DNA from: Micromonospora globispora | GTDB taxonomy: Bacteria > Actinomycetota > Actinomycetes > Mycobacteriales > Micromonosporaceae | Length of the DNA: 46,358 nt | Reading direction: 5' to 3' | NCBI RefSeq assembly: GCF_003857015.1 | Contig: NZ_QGGF01000060.1 | Location: forward strand, 1 to 46,358 | Part shown: piece by piece, positions 15,526 to 23,613 of the stretch | Layout: each line of letters opens with the position of its first letter | Numbering within the stretch: the stretch's first letter is position 1 | Made by a program: the position numbers and the translations under genes | Notes under the pieces: generated by a model | What the model was told of the DNA's origin: nothing | Database searches by the model: none | What the model saw: the letters and a program-made list of their open reading frames with translations, nothing else

Positions 15526-16725
15526 ATGCCGGCCTTTGACGGCGTCCGGGTCCTCGAACTGGGTCAGATCTACAACGGCCCCTATTGCGGGCTCCTGCTC
15601 GCACAACTGGGCGCCGATGTCATCAAGGTCGAGCCACCCGGCGGTGAGCCGTTGCGCTTCCGCTCGCACGAGCCGATCGAGTCCCACGAGTTCGTGATGC
15701 TCAACTCCAACAAGCGCAGTGTGGTGCTCGACCTGAAGACCGACGCCGGTCGCCAGGCGCTGCTCGACCTGGTCGAGACCGCAGACGTACTCATCGAGAA
15801 CTACGCGCCGGGCACGATGGAGCGCCTCCAGCTCGGCCCGGCGCGTCTCCTCGAGCACAACCCGCGTCTGATCGTGGCCTCGGGCAAGGGCTACGGGTCC
15901 ACCGGCCCCTACGCGCACATGTCGGCCATGGACATCACGGTGCAGGCGATGTCCGGCAGCGCCTCGGCCACCGGGGACCCCGACGGGCCACCGACCAAGG
16001 CCGGCACCACGTTCGTGGACTTCTCCGGCGGCATCCACCTGTTCGGGGCGATCAGTGCGGCCCTGTTCCAGCGCGAACGCACGGGACGGGGACAGATCGT
16101 CGAGGTCTCGATGCACGACACCGTCTACCCGATGCTGGCGTCGAGCCTGGGAGGCCTCCACAACCACCCCGACCGACAGTTGCCCGAGCGTACCGGGAAC
16201 CGGCATGCGGGCATGGCGGTCGCGCCGTACAACCTCTACGAGACGAGCGACGGATGGCTCGCGATCATCTGCATCTCGGAGCGGCACTGGCGCGGCGTGG
16301 CAACCGCGCTGGGTCGGCCTGAGCTGATCGACGACCCCAGGTTCCGCGCGGCGAAGGACCGGGTCGCCAACATCGATGCGCTCGACGAGGAGGTGTCTTC
16401 CCGCACGAGGACCCGGACGCGCGCCGAGCTGGTAGGCGACCTGCAGGCCGCGGGTGTGCCCTGCGCGCCGGTCAAGACCATCCGTGAGGTTGACACGGAC
16501 GAGCACCTGATCCAGCGCGGCATGATCCAGTACGTCGAGCACGCGGCCAGGGGGCGGGTGCCGGTCCCCGGATGTCCGCTGAGGCTCAGCGACTCGCCGG
16601 TCGGACCGCATTGGGCCGCCCCGCCGCTGGGCCAGTCGACGGAGGAGATCCTCGCGGAGCTCACCGGCATTGCGGCCGACACCCACATCAATGGTGAGGA
16701 GTCCCAGCATGTCCTTCGTGCCTGA
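15526..16725 (+). CDS. Class III CoA-transferase (CaiB/BaiF family)
   Basis: The 399-residue protein starts at ATG 15526 after AGAGGAG. It has the family N-terminus GVRVLELGQIYNGPYCGLLL, the segment LGADVIKVEPPGGEPLR, the NKRSVVLDLKTDAGRQALLD block, ENYAPGTMERLQLG and PRLIVASGKGYGSTGPYA. The expected nucleophilic Asp is Asp165 in TTFVDFSGGIHLFGAISAAL. The C-terminal RAELVGDLQAAGVPCAPVKT motif is also present. These enzymes move CoA between an acyl-CoA and a free acid, here probably activating the acid made by the cupins or taken up by the MFS protein. The last 17 bases overlap the next gene. Confidence 0.88.
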   Translation: MPAFDGVRVLELGQIYNGPYCGLLLAQLGADVIKVEPPGGEPLRFRSHEPIESHEFVMLNSNKRSVVLDLKTDAGRQALLDLVETADVLIENYAPGTMERLQLGPARLLEHNPRLIVASGKGYGSTGPYAHMSAMDITVQAMSGSASATGDPDGPPTKAGTTFVDFSGGIHLFGAISAALFQRERTGRGQIVEVSMHDTVYPMLASSLGGLHNHPDRQLPERTGNRHAGMAVAPYNLYETSDGWLAIICISERHWRGVATALGRPELIDDPRFRAAKDRVANIDALDEEVSSRTRTRTRAELVGDLQAAGVPCAPVKTIREVDTDEHLIQRGMIQYVEHAARGRVPVPGCPLRLSDSPVGPHWAAPPLGQSTEEILAELTGIAADTHINGEESQHVLRA

Positions 16726-17257
16726 GCCCGACACTGCATTGGCGGCGTATTACGCCCAGACACAGCCGCGGGTCGGAGCCGTCCTCGCGCGGCGCAGCCT
16801 GGGCACGCTGGACGCGGTGACCATCGGCCGCTACGCAGTGACCATCGGCGCCGCCGATCCGATCCACTACGACCCGGCGGCCGCACGGTCTGCCGGGTAC
16901 GCCGATGTCGTGGCGCCACCGAACATGCTCGCCGCGATCGTGGAGTGGGGGATCGGCACCCCAGAAGCCCAGCTCCAGCCCGACGGAACTCCCCATGACG
17001 GTGAGATGCCCCTTGGTGACGGCGACCTCAGGCTGCGCGTGATGGGCGCCGGCGAAGAGATGGAGCTGGTCAGTCCCGTGATCGCCGGCACGGAGCTGGT
17101 GCTCGAGACGACCCTCGAGGCGGTCACTCCCAAACAGACCCGCTCTGGCACCTGCGTGTTCGTCACCACCAGCCACACCTTCATGTCCGCTGAGGGTGCC
17201 GTCCTCAACCGCAACCGGCGCACTGTAGTACTGCGCAACCCCGTGCAGGAGTCCTGA
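16709..17257 (+). CDS. MaoC/FAS1-like hot-dog dehydratase, N-terminal-type subunit
   Basis: ATG 16709 follows GAGGAG and lies inside the end of the CoA-transferase gene. The 182-residue product matches the MaoC_dehydrat_N (FAS1-like) domain: IGRYAVTIGAADPIHYDPAA, SAGYADVVAPPNMLAAIVEW, LRVMGAGEEMELVSPVIAG and SGTCVFVTTSHTFMSAEGAV. The motif DPIHYD resembles the hydratase-2 active-site region. It overlaps the next gene by one base (TGATG). The pair corresponds to the two halves of double hot-dog enzymes such as mesaconyl-C4-CoA hydratase, here as separate chains. It probably hydrates an enoyl-CoA made by the acyl-CoA dehydrogenase. Confidence 0.82.
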   Translation: MSFVPEPDTALAAYYAQTQPRVGAVLARRSLGTLDAVTIGRYAVTIGAADPIHYDPAAARSAGYADVVAPPNMLAAIVEWGIGTPEAQLQPDGTPHDGEMPLGDGDLRLRVMGAGEEMELVSPVIAGTELVLETTLEAVTPKQTRSGTCVFVTTSHTFMSAEGAVLNRNRRTVVLRNPVQES

Positions 17258-17703
17258 TGTCCATCACCTTCCAGGTCGGAGACGTGCTTCCACGGCTCAG
17301 GCACACGGTCACGGCCCTTCAGTTGTTCCGCTACAGCGCGGTCACCTGGAACCCGCACCGCATCCACTTCGACGCACGCTACGCACGCGAGGAGGGTCAC
17401 CCCGGTCTCGCGCTGCACTCCCACCTCCGGGCAGCGCTCGCGCTACGCTGCGTCACCGAGGGCCTCGGTCCGCAGTGGCACGTCACAAAATTCGACTACC
17501 GACTGCGAAAGCCCGTCTACGCGCCGGCCGAGCTGGCCTACGCCGCCCGGGTTACGGAGGCCGACGGCGACAGCATGACCCTAGAGCTGATCGAGGAGCA
17601 CCCCTCGGGCGGGGTGGGGTTCGAAGGGACGGTGCGGGTCAGCAAGACCGGGGCAGTGACCACTGAGGGATTTCCTGTGTCGACAGCGGGAGCGACAGCA
17701 TGA
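17257..17703 (+). CDS. MaoC-like hot-dog hydratase, C-terminal-type subunit
   Basis: The 148-residue product begins MSITFQVGDVLPRLRHTVTA and has the active-site-like segment FRYSAVTWNPHRIHFDARYA followed by REEGHPGLALHSHLRAALAL and the hot-dog strands WHVTKFDYRLRKPVYAPAEL. This is the C-terminal half of a double hot-dog hydratase; NPHRIHFD corresponds to the DxNPIHxD catalytic motif with Trp in the place of Asp. Start and stop overlap both neighbours (TGATG and ATGA), so all three genes are translationally coupled. The enzyme most likely works as a heterodimer with the preceding product. Confidence 0.82.
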   Translation: MSITFQVGDVLPRLRHTVTALQLFRYSAVTWNPHRIHFDARYAREEGHPGLALHSHLRAALALRCVTEGLGPQWHVTKFDYRLRKPVYAPAELAYAARVTEADGDSMTLELIEEHPSGGVGFEGTVRVSKTGAVTTEGFPVSTAGATA

Positions 17704-19496
17704 CGTCGGCATCAGGACGGGGGCAGCGTCCCATCCGCGTCGGGAACTGCTCCGGCTTCTACGGTGACCGGGCTTCGGCCATGGCCGACATGGCCGAAGC
17801 CGGCGGCATTGACGTCCTCACCGGTGACTACCTCGCCGAGGTCACCATGCTGATCCTCGGGAAGGCGCGCGCCAAGGACAGCACCAAGGGCTATGCGGCC
17901 ACCTTCCTGCAGCACCTCGACGCGGCGCTCGAGCACCTCGTCGCGAACGGCATCCGGCTCGTCGTCAACGCCGGAGGACTCAACCCCGCCGGGCTGGCCG
18001 CAGCAACCCGCGAACTGATCGCCCGCCACGGTCACGACCTGCGGGTCTCCCACATCGACGGCGACGACGTCTTCGGCTGCCTCGACGCTCTGCGGCAAGC
18101 GGGCTGTTCACTGCCGCACCTGACGAGCGGCGAGCCGTTGTCGTCCTGGCCGCACCAGCCCCTGACGGCCAACGCCTACCTGGGCGGATTCGGCATCGCG
18201 CGCGCCCTCGACAACGGCGCCGACATCGTCATCACCGGCCGCGTCGCCGACGCCTCACTGGTCGTCGGTCCCGCCGCCTGGTGGTGGAATTGGACCCCCC
18301 ATGACTACGACGCCCTCGCCGGCGCGGTCTGCGCCGGACACGTCATCGAATGCGGACCACAGGCCACCGGCGGCAACTTCTCCGGGTTCCGTACCATCGC
18401 CGACCTCGTGCAGCCCGGCTTCCCGATCGCCGAAATCGCCGCTGACGGCTCCTCAGCGATCACCAAGAACCCAGGCACCGGCGGCGCCGTCACCCAGGAC
18501 ACGGTCACCGCTCAACTGCTCTACGAAATCGGTGAACCCGCCTACCTCAACCCCGACGTGGCCACCCACCTGGACACCGCCACGCTGACCGACCTCGGCG
18601 ACGACCGCGTCGAGATCCGCGGCGTGCGAGGAACGGCGCCACCCGCGACGACCAAGGTCGCGATCACCGGGGTGGGGGGATGGGCGAACAGCCTGATCCT
18701 CGCGCTCACGGGCCCGGACCTCGACGCCAAGGCCGCCCTCGTCGAACAATCCGTCAACCACCATGCCCAGTCCGTTGACGGGCTCGACGCGGTCGCGATC
18801 GACCGTATCGGGCAGGCCAGGCACGATCCCGATAGTCAGAATGCGGGAACCGAGTTGCTCAGGATCACCGTGCAGGGGACGGAGCGGGCCGCCGGGCGCG
18901 CCTTCTCGTCGCGGATGGTCGAGCTGGCCCTGTCCAGCTATCCCGGGTTGTACTCCCTCGGCCCGCCCCAACCAGGGTCGGCATTTGGTGTCTACTGGCC
19001 TGCACTGCTCGACCAGGCGATGCTCGAACACGTGGTCCACCACCATGACGGCAGGACCGAGATCGTCGCACCCGGCAACCCACCCGGCGCCGGGGGCGAG
19101 GTGACCCCGCAGCCCGAGCCGTCGCCCGCGCAACCGGTGCGAGCGCCATGGACTGACGAACTGGTCGTCGTTCCACTCGGTGAGATCGTGCATGCCCGCT
19201 CTGGCGACAAGGGCGGCGACGCGAATCTCGGCGTCTGGGTACGCGACCGGGAAGCATGGGAGTGGCTCAGGTCGACCCTCACCGTCGACGAACTCCGGCG
19301 TCTCCTACCCGAAACACGCGAACTGGCGATCTCGCGCTACGAACTGCCCAACCTCGGCGCGGTCAACTTCGTTCTCCGAGGACTGCTCGGGACCGGCGCC
19401 ACCTCCACCCTGCGGCTGGACGCGCAGGCGAAGGCACTCGGCGAATGGCTGCGCTCACGCAGCACCAAGGTGCCGCGATCTCTTGTCAAGACGTAG
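17700..19496 (+). CDS. AtuA-family (DUF1446) protein with C-terminal AtuA-like domain
   Basis: The 598-residue protein has the DUF1446 core (about 12-450): IRVGNCSGFYGDRASAMADM, GGIDVLTGDYLAEVTMLILG, GIRLVVNAGGLNPAGLAAAT, NAYLGGFGIARALDNGADIV, ITGRVADASLVVGPAAWWWN, VIECGPQATGGNFSGF and YLNPDVATHLDT. After a Pro-rich linker comes the AtuA-like ferredoxin-fold domain: VPLGEIVHARSGDKGGDANL through YELPNLGAVNFVLRGLLGTG. AtuA belongs to the acyclic terpene utilisation cluster of Pseudomonas, and its chemistry is not settled. Here it is found without geranyl-CoA carboxylase genes, so terpene use should not be assumed. The start overlaps the previous stop by 4 bases. Confidence 0.85.
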   Translation: MTSASGRGQRPIRVGNCSGFYGDRASAMADMAEAGGIDVLTGDYLAEVTMLILGKARAKDSTKGYAATFLQHLDAALEHLVANGIRLVVNAGGLNPAGLAAATRELIARHGHDLRVSHIDGDDVFGCLDALRQAGCSLPHLTSGEPLSSWPHQPLTANAYLGGFGIARALDNGADIVITGRVADASLVVGPAAWWWNWTPHDYDALAGAVCAGHVIECGPQATGGNFSGFRTIADLVQPGFPIAEIAADGSSAITKNPGTGGAVTQDTVTAQLLYEIGEPAYLNPDVATHLDTATLTDLGDDRVEIRGVRGTAPPATTKVAITGVGGWANSLILALTGPDLDAKAALVEQSVNHHAQSVDGLDAVAIDRIGQARHDPDSQNAGTELLRITVQGTERAAGRAFSSRMVELALSSYPGLYSLGPPQPGSAFGVYWPALLDQAMLEHVVHHHDGRTEIVAPGNPPGAGGEVTPQPEPSPAQPVRAPWTDELVVVPLGEIVHARSGDKGGDANLGVWVRDREAWEWLRSTLTVDELRRLLPETRELAISRYELPNLGAVNFVLRGLLGTGATSTLRLDAQAKALGEWLRSRSTKVPRSLVKT

Positions 19497-19511
19497 CCCA
19501 GCAAGCCAACA

Positions 19512-19531
19512 GCGCCGCCCGGCAGCGGCGC
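19512..19531 (+). terminator. Hairpin after the AtuA gene
   Basis: GCGCCGC (19512-19518) pairs perfectly with GCGGCGC (19525-19531) around a 6-base loop, 15 bases after the AtuA stop codon. No T-run follows. The acyl-CoA dehydrogenase gene begins 115 bases downstream, so this may partly uncouple it from the operon. Confidence 0.5.
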
Positions 19532-19646
19532 GGCTTCGTACGCACCGATGTCAGCGCGAAGCCGCGCCGTCCGGGCCCGGCACCTCGGGTCGCCCGGGGC
19601 ATGTGCTCGACCGCATCCCCATCCACTGATGAGCAGGAGAGCACCG

Positions 19647-20810
19647 ATGAGCGACCCCGACGAGAGCAACATCGACGTCGTCCGCTGGGCCACCCGAGAG
19701 TTGGCCCGCAAGTTCGACTACGGGTACTGGCGGGAGAAGGACAAGCTGGGCGAGTACCCGTGGGAGTTCGTCAGGGCGTTCGCCCAGGGCGGGTGGCTCG
19801 GAGCGCTCATCCCCGAGGAGTACGGCGGCCTCGGGCTCCGCCTCGCGGAGTGTGGCGTGATGATGCAGGAGATCGCCGCCTCGGGTGCCGGCGCGAGTGG
19901 CGCTTCGGCGATCCACTTCTACCTGTTCCCACCCGCCCCGATCATCCGCTACGGCTCGGAGGAGATGAAGCAGGAGTTCCTGCCCAAGCTCGCCCGGGGC
20001 GAGATCCTCATGGCGTTCGGCGTCACCGAGCCGACCGCCGGTGTGGACACCTCCCGCATCACCACGAAGGCCGAGAAGGTCGACGGTGGCTGGGTCGTCA
20101 ACGGCCAGAAGGTCTGGATCACCAACGCGCAGAACGCCCACAAGATCCTGCTGCTGGCGCGCACGTCTGTCCGCAACGAGGAGAAGCCGTTGGACGGGAT
20201 GACGCTCTTCTTCACCGACCTGGACCGCGACCGGATCACGGTCCGGGAGATCGAGAAGCTGGGCCGGTCGGCGGTCGACTCCAACGAGCTCTTCATCGAC
20301 GACCTGGAGGTCCGTGACGACGAAGTCGTGGGTGAGGTGGGCCAGGGCTTCAGGTACCTCATCGACGGGCTGAACTCCGAGCGCATCGTCGTTGGCCTGG
20401 AGGGTGTAGGCCTCGGTCAGGCGGCACTTGAGCTGGCGACGAAGTACGCCAACGAGCGGGTGGTCTTCGACCGGCCCATCGGTCAGAACCAGGCGGTCGC
20501 CCACCCGCTGGCGGACTCGTGGATCCGCCTGGAATCCGCTCGGCTGATGGCCATGCACGCGGCCAAGCTCTACGACGACCACGAGAACTGTGGCAAGGAG
20601 GCCGCCGCGGCGAAGTATCTGGGCGCCGAAGCCGGCTTCGATGCCTGCGACCGGGCCATGTCCACGCACGGTGGCTACGCCTACGCGAAGGACTACCACG
20701 TGGAGCGGCTCTGGCGGGAGGCACGGCTGCTCCGCAACGCGCCGTTCTCGCAGGAGATGGTCCTCAACTACATCTCCACCCAGGCGCTGAGGCTGCCCCG
20801 CGCGTACTGA
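19647..20810 (+). CDS. Acyl-CoA dehydrogenase
   Basis: The 387-residue protein starts at ATG 19647 after AGGAGAG. Domains follow the ACAD order: helical N-terminus with GALIPEEYGGLGLRLAECGV, FAD-binding beta domain with LMAFGVTEPTAGVDTSRITT and VVNGQKVWITNAQNAHKILL, and the C-terminal helical domain with GQGFRYLIDGLNSERIVVGL, KYANERVVFDRPIGQNQAVA and STHGGYAYAKDYHVERLWRE. At the medium-chain ACAD catalytic Glu position there is Pro (LLRNAPFSQEM). Glu245 in NSER sits where isovaleryl-CoA and long-chain dehydrogenases carry their base, so a branched or bulky acyl-CoA is likely. It would supply the enoyl-CoA for the hot-dog hydratase. Electron acceptor genes (ETF) are not nearby. Confidence 0.88.
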   Translation: MSDPDESNIDVVRWATRELARKFDYGYWREKDKLGEYPWEFVRAFAQGGWLGALIPEEYGGLGLRLAECGVMMQEIAASGAGASGASAIHFYLFPPAPIIRYGSEEMKQEFLPKLARGEILMAFGVTEPTAGVDTSRITTKAEKVDGGWVVNGQKVWITNAQNAHKILLLARTSVRNEEKPLDGMTLFFTDLDRDRITVREIEKLGRSAVDSNELFIDDLEVRDDEVVGEVGQGFRYLIDGLNSERIVVGLEGVGLGQAALELATKYANERVVFDRPIGQNQAVAHPLADSWIRLESARLMAMHAAKLYDDHENCGKEAAAAKYLGAEAGFDACDRAMSTHGGYAYAKDYHVERLWREARLLRNAPFSQEMVLNYISTQALRLPRAY

Positions 20811-21027
20811 GGCAGGAGTCTGCGCCGACGCCCTCCGCCGGTCGTTCCGGCTCGTCCTTCCCCATCGCGGCAAGAACGTCGCCTCTTCGCACATCGGGGC
20901 CCCCGACCAGCACTGACACCGTCCGCCGTTGCGCCCCTCTCGGCACGTAGTTGGCGCCCCGGTAACTGGTGCTTGCGCGCGGCGTCAGTAATTCGTCAGT
21001 AACGGTTCAGCCGTAGCCTGCCCCGCG

Positions 21028-21840
21028 CGGGTTGCGTTGTCGGATCGGCGGACGTGTTGAACCCGGGTCGGGTCCGCGGTCAGATCGCTTGGGCGAGTTC
21101 GGTGAGCGCCGCGGCGACCCGCAAAGCGGGCGGGGCGTCGATGGCGAGGTCGTAGTGGCCGCGGCGCAGGTTTTGCATGAACGCGTGTCCGGCGATGATC
21201 ACCTGCGCAGTCTTGTCCGTTCGTAGCCCGCGCATCGGTTTCAAACGGTGTTTCAACTGGCTGTGATCGGCTTCGATCGGATTGTTCGCGTACCGCTCGA
21301 CGTGGTGCCACGCGGACGGGACCAACTGGTCGAGCACGGCGGGGTAGACCGGCGCTGCGTCGGTGACCACCTCGCCGGGTGTCACCTTCAACGTCGACAG
21401 CACTCGTCGGAAGAACCGCCGGGCCGCGCCGGCGTCACGGCGGGCCGAGACCAGCACGTCGATGACCTGCCCGTACTGGTCGACCGCCCGGTACACGTAC
21501 CGCCACACCCCGTTCACCTTGACGTACGTTTCATCAACGAACCACCTGTCGCCTGGTGAGTGCCGGCAGAACCGAGCGGCGTCGGCCAGCAGCGGCGTGA
21601 ACCGCTGCACCCAGCGGTAGACGGTGACGTGATCGACCTCGACGCCACGTTCGAGCAGCGGTTCTTCAACGTCGCGATAGGACAGGCCGTAGCGGCCAGC
21701 GGACGCGACCACGATCACCTCCGGCGGGAACCGGAACCCGGCGAAAGCCGACCTCGGAGGCAGCCACGAGTCAGGTCGGGTCGACGCCTTCACTGCTCAA
21801 GTCTGCCTCGATCTTGCCGACGCTCAACGCAACAGAGCCC
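21028..21840 (-). mobile_element. IS6-family insertion sequence
   Basis: The transposase is intact and the right end reads, inward on the minus strand, GGGCTCTGTTGCGTTGAGCG (from 21840). This is the common IS6/IS26-like terminal repeat. The left end (about 21028-21049) has the related GGGTTGCGTTGTCGGATCGG, with the first bases diverged, so the exact left boundary is uncertain. No 8-bp target duplication was recognised. It separates the acyl-CoA cluster from the sugar ABC genes. Confidence 0.7.
21080..21793 (-). CDS. IS6-family transposase
   Basis: The 237-residue protein starts at GTG 21793. It has the N-terminal FRFPPEVIVVASAGRYGLSY and HTH-like SYRDVEEPLLERGVEVDHVT, followed by the DDE domain: first Asp in DRWFVDETYVKVNGVWRYVY, second Asp in GEVVTDAAPVYPAVLDQL, and Glu in YANNPIEADHSQLKHRLKPM. 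All three acidic residues are present, and the length is normal for IS6 (about 235), so it is probably active. IS6 elements move by replicative transposition and form cointegrates, which can drag neighbouring genes. Confidence 0.92.
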   Translation of the reverse strand: MKASTRPDSWLPPRSAFAGFRFPPEVIVVASAGRYGLSYRDVEEPLLERGVEVDHVTVYRWVQRFTPLLADAARFCRHSPGDRWFVDETYVKVNGVWRYVYRAVDQYGQVIDVLVSARRDAGAARRFFRRVLSTLKVTPGEVVTDAAPVYPAVLDQLVPSAWHHVERYANNPIEADHSQLKHRLKPMRGLRTDKTAQVIIAGHAFMQNLRRGHYDLAIDAPPALRVAAALTELAQAI

Positions 21841-21858
21841 GGTTGGGTGCAGGCCTCG

Positions 21859-22689
21859 CTACTCCCTGACTGCGCCCTCGAGCATGCCCGAAATGAATTT
21901 GCGCTGCAGGAAGAGGTAGAGCAGGGCGACCGGCGTCGCGACGATCACGGCGCCGGCTGCCAGCAGCGTGAACCCCTGGGTGTACTGGCCCTGGAAGAAC
22001 GCCAGCCCGAGCGGTGCGGTCCGCAGCGACTCGGCGGTCACCATGACCAGGGGGACGAGGAACTCGTTCCAGGTCCACATGAACGTCAGGACGATCAGGG
22101 TGACGACGGCGGGCCAGGCGATTGGGACGAGCACCCGCCACAGGATGGTGCGAGTCGAGGCTCCGTCCATGCGCGCAGCCTCGACCAGCGCCCGACTGCT
22201 GGTACGGAAGTACGCCCTCATCCAGAACGTGCCGAACGCGACCGACTGGGCTACCTGGGGCAGGGCCACTGCCCAGAACGTGTCGGTGAGACCCAGCGTC
22301 CTCAGGTCGAAGTACAACGGCACGACGATGGCCTCGCTGGGCATCATGATGCCGAGAAGGAAGGCGTAGAACAGCAAAGTCGAGCCACGGAAACGCATCG
22401 TTCCCAACGCGTATCCACTGAGGATGGACAGGATCACGCTGACCGTGACGACGAACACCGACACCAGCAGACTCATCCGCAGGTACGTGCCGAAGTGTCC
22501 GACGTGCCAGGCCGTTGCGAAGTTGCCGACGTGCAATCCGGCGATGCTGGCGGCACTGCCGGACCCGCTGCCGGGGGCGTCGTCCGGGCCCAACGCAGCG
22601 GCCAGGACGGTCCCGATCGGGGCAAGCGCGAAGGCGGCGAACAGGACCAGGATGACGTAGTTCGCGGAGCGCTCCGCACGGGAGATCAT
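21859..22689 (-). CDS. ABC sugar transporter permease, MalG-type
   Basis: The 276-residue product has six predicted membrane helices, beginning with ANYVILVLFAAFALAPIGTV. The EAA loop that contacts the ATPase is EAARMDGASTRTILWRVLVP, which is canonical for MalG/CUT1 permeases. The long periplasmic segment after helix 1 contains a Gly/Ser/Ala-rich stretch. ATG 22689 overlaps the TGA of the other permease by 4 bases. The ATPase is not encoded here, as is usual for actinobacterial CUT1 systems that share a multi-use MsiK-type ATPase encoded elsewhere. It is the last gene of the leftward operon. Confidence 0.9.
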   Translation of the reverse strand: MISRAERSANYVILVLFAAFALAPIGTVLAAALGPDDAPGSGSGSAASIAGLHVGNFATAWHVGHFGTYLRMSLLVSVFVVTVSVILSILSGYALGTMRFRGSTLLFYAFLLGIMMPSEAIVVPLYFDLRTLGLTDTFWAVALPQVAQSVAFGTFWMRAYFRTSSRALVEAARMDGASTRTILWRVLVPIAWPAVVTLIVLTFMWTWNEFLVPLVMVTAESLRTAPLGLAFFQGQYTQGFTLLAAGAVIVATPVALLYLFLQRKFISGMLEGAVRE

Positions 22690-23606
22690 GACGTGGAGTC
22701 CCTGTCGCCGACGCGGGTGATCGCGAACGAGATCACGAAGATGATGATGGTCAGGCAGACCCCGATGGCGGCTGCCGAGCCGACCTTCCCCAGCTCGAAC
22801 GCACGGTGATACACCTCGTAGGACGGCACCGACGTCGACGTGCCCGGGCCGCCGCGGGTTGTCACGTACACCAGGTCGAACGTCCGCAGTGCGGCAATCA
22901 CCGTGAGGGTCAGCGCCACAGCGATCTCGCCACGAACCGACGGTAGGGTGACGGCGAAGAACTCCCGGACCGGACCGCCTCCGTCGAGGCGCACCGCATC
23001 GTACAGCTCTGGGGAGATGCGGCTCATGCCGGCGAGCAGCAGCACGGTCACCAGACCGGTTTCGAACCATGTGCCGATGAAGCCGACGGCCGGAAGGGCC
23101 GCACCGTAGTCGCCCAGCCAGGCACGGGTGAGCGAGCCGAGACCGACCGCGTGCAGCAGCGAGTTCAGCGGTCCATCAGGAGCGTAGATGCGCCGCCAGG
23201 CCACAGCGACGACCACCATCGCGATGACCTGCGGCAGGAACACCACGGTGCGGAAGAACGACAGTCCACGGACCTTTGCGCGGTTGAGGATCGAGGCCAG
23301 GACGAGGCCGACGCACAACGGCACGAGCGCGTAGAACACCATGAGCACCAATGCGTGCCCGAAGGCGTCCCGTAGATCGTCGTTCCTGAGCACGTCGGCG
23401 TAGTTGTCGAGGCCAATCCATCGGCCGAGGGTCAGCCCGTCCCAGTCGTAGAACGAGATCTGGACCGATCGCGCCAGCGGGTACAGCAGGAACGCCGCGT
23501 ACACGAGGAAGGCAGGCAGGACGTACAGGTATCCGGTCCCGCGGGGCCGGCGGGGCGGTCCGACGAGGCTGCGCTCGCGGACCGCCCGCGTTGTCGTCGC
23601 GGTCAT
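22686..23606 (-). CDS. ABC sugar transporter permease, MalF-type
   Basis: The 306-residue product starts at ATG 23606. It contains a cytoplasmic Arg-rich N-terminus, then six membrane helices starting TGYLYVLPAFLVYAAFLLYP. The MalF-type signature ISFYDWDGLTLGRWIGLDNY is present, and the EAA loop is DAVRLDGGGPVREFFAVTLP (Glu replaced by Asp). The length is typical for the small MalF/UgpA class. It lies 7 bases after the binding-protein gene and overlaps the MalG-type gene by 4 bases. Together the two permeases form a CUT1 channel for a mono- or oligosaccharide. Confidence 0.9.
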   Translation of the reverse strand: MTATTTRAVRERSLVGPPRRPRGTGYLYVLPAFLVYAAFLLYPLARSVQISFYDWDGLTLGRWIGLDNYADVLRNDDLRDAFGHALVLMVFYALVPLCVGLVLASILNRAKVRGLSFFRTVVFLPQVIAMVVVAVAWRRIYAPDGPLNSLLHAVGLGSLTRAWLGDYGAALPAVGFIGTWFETGLVTVLLLAGMSRISPELYDAVRLDGGGPVREFFAVTLPSVRGEIAVALTLTVIAALRTFDLVYVTTRGGPGTSTSVPSYEVYHRAFELGKVGSAAAIGVCLTIIIFVISFAITRVGDRDSTS

Positions 23607-23613
23607 CCGGCCG

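Noticed and set aside
21814..22809. 331-codon plus-strand ORF rich in Asp, Gln and His
   Set aside because: Antisense of the MalG-type permease; composition is that of complemented membrane helices.
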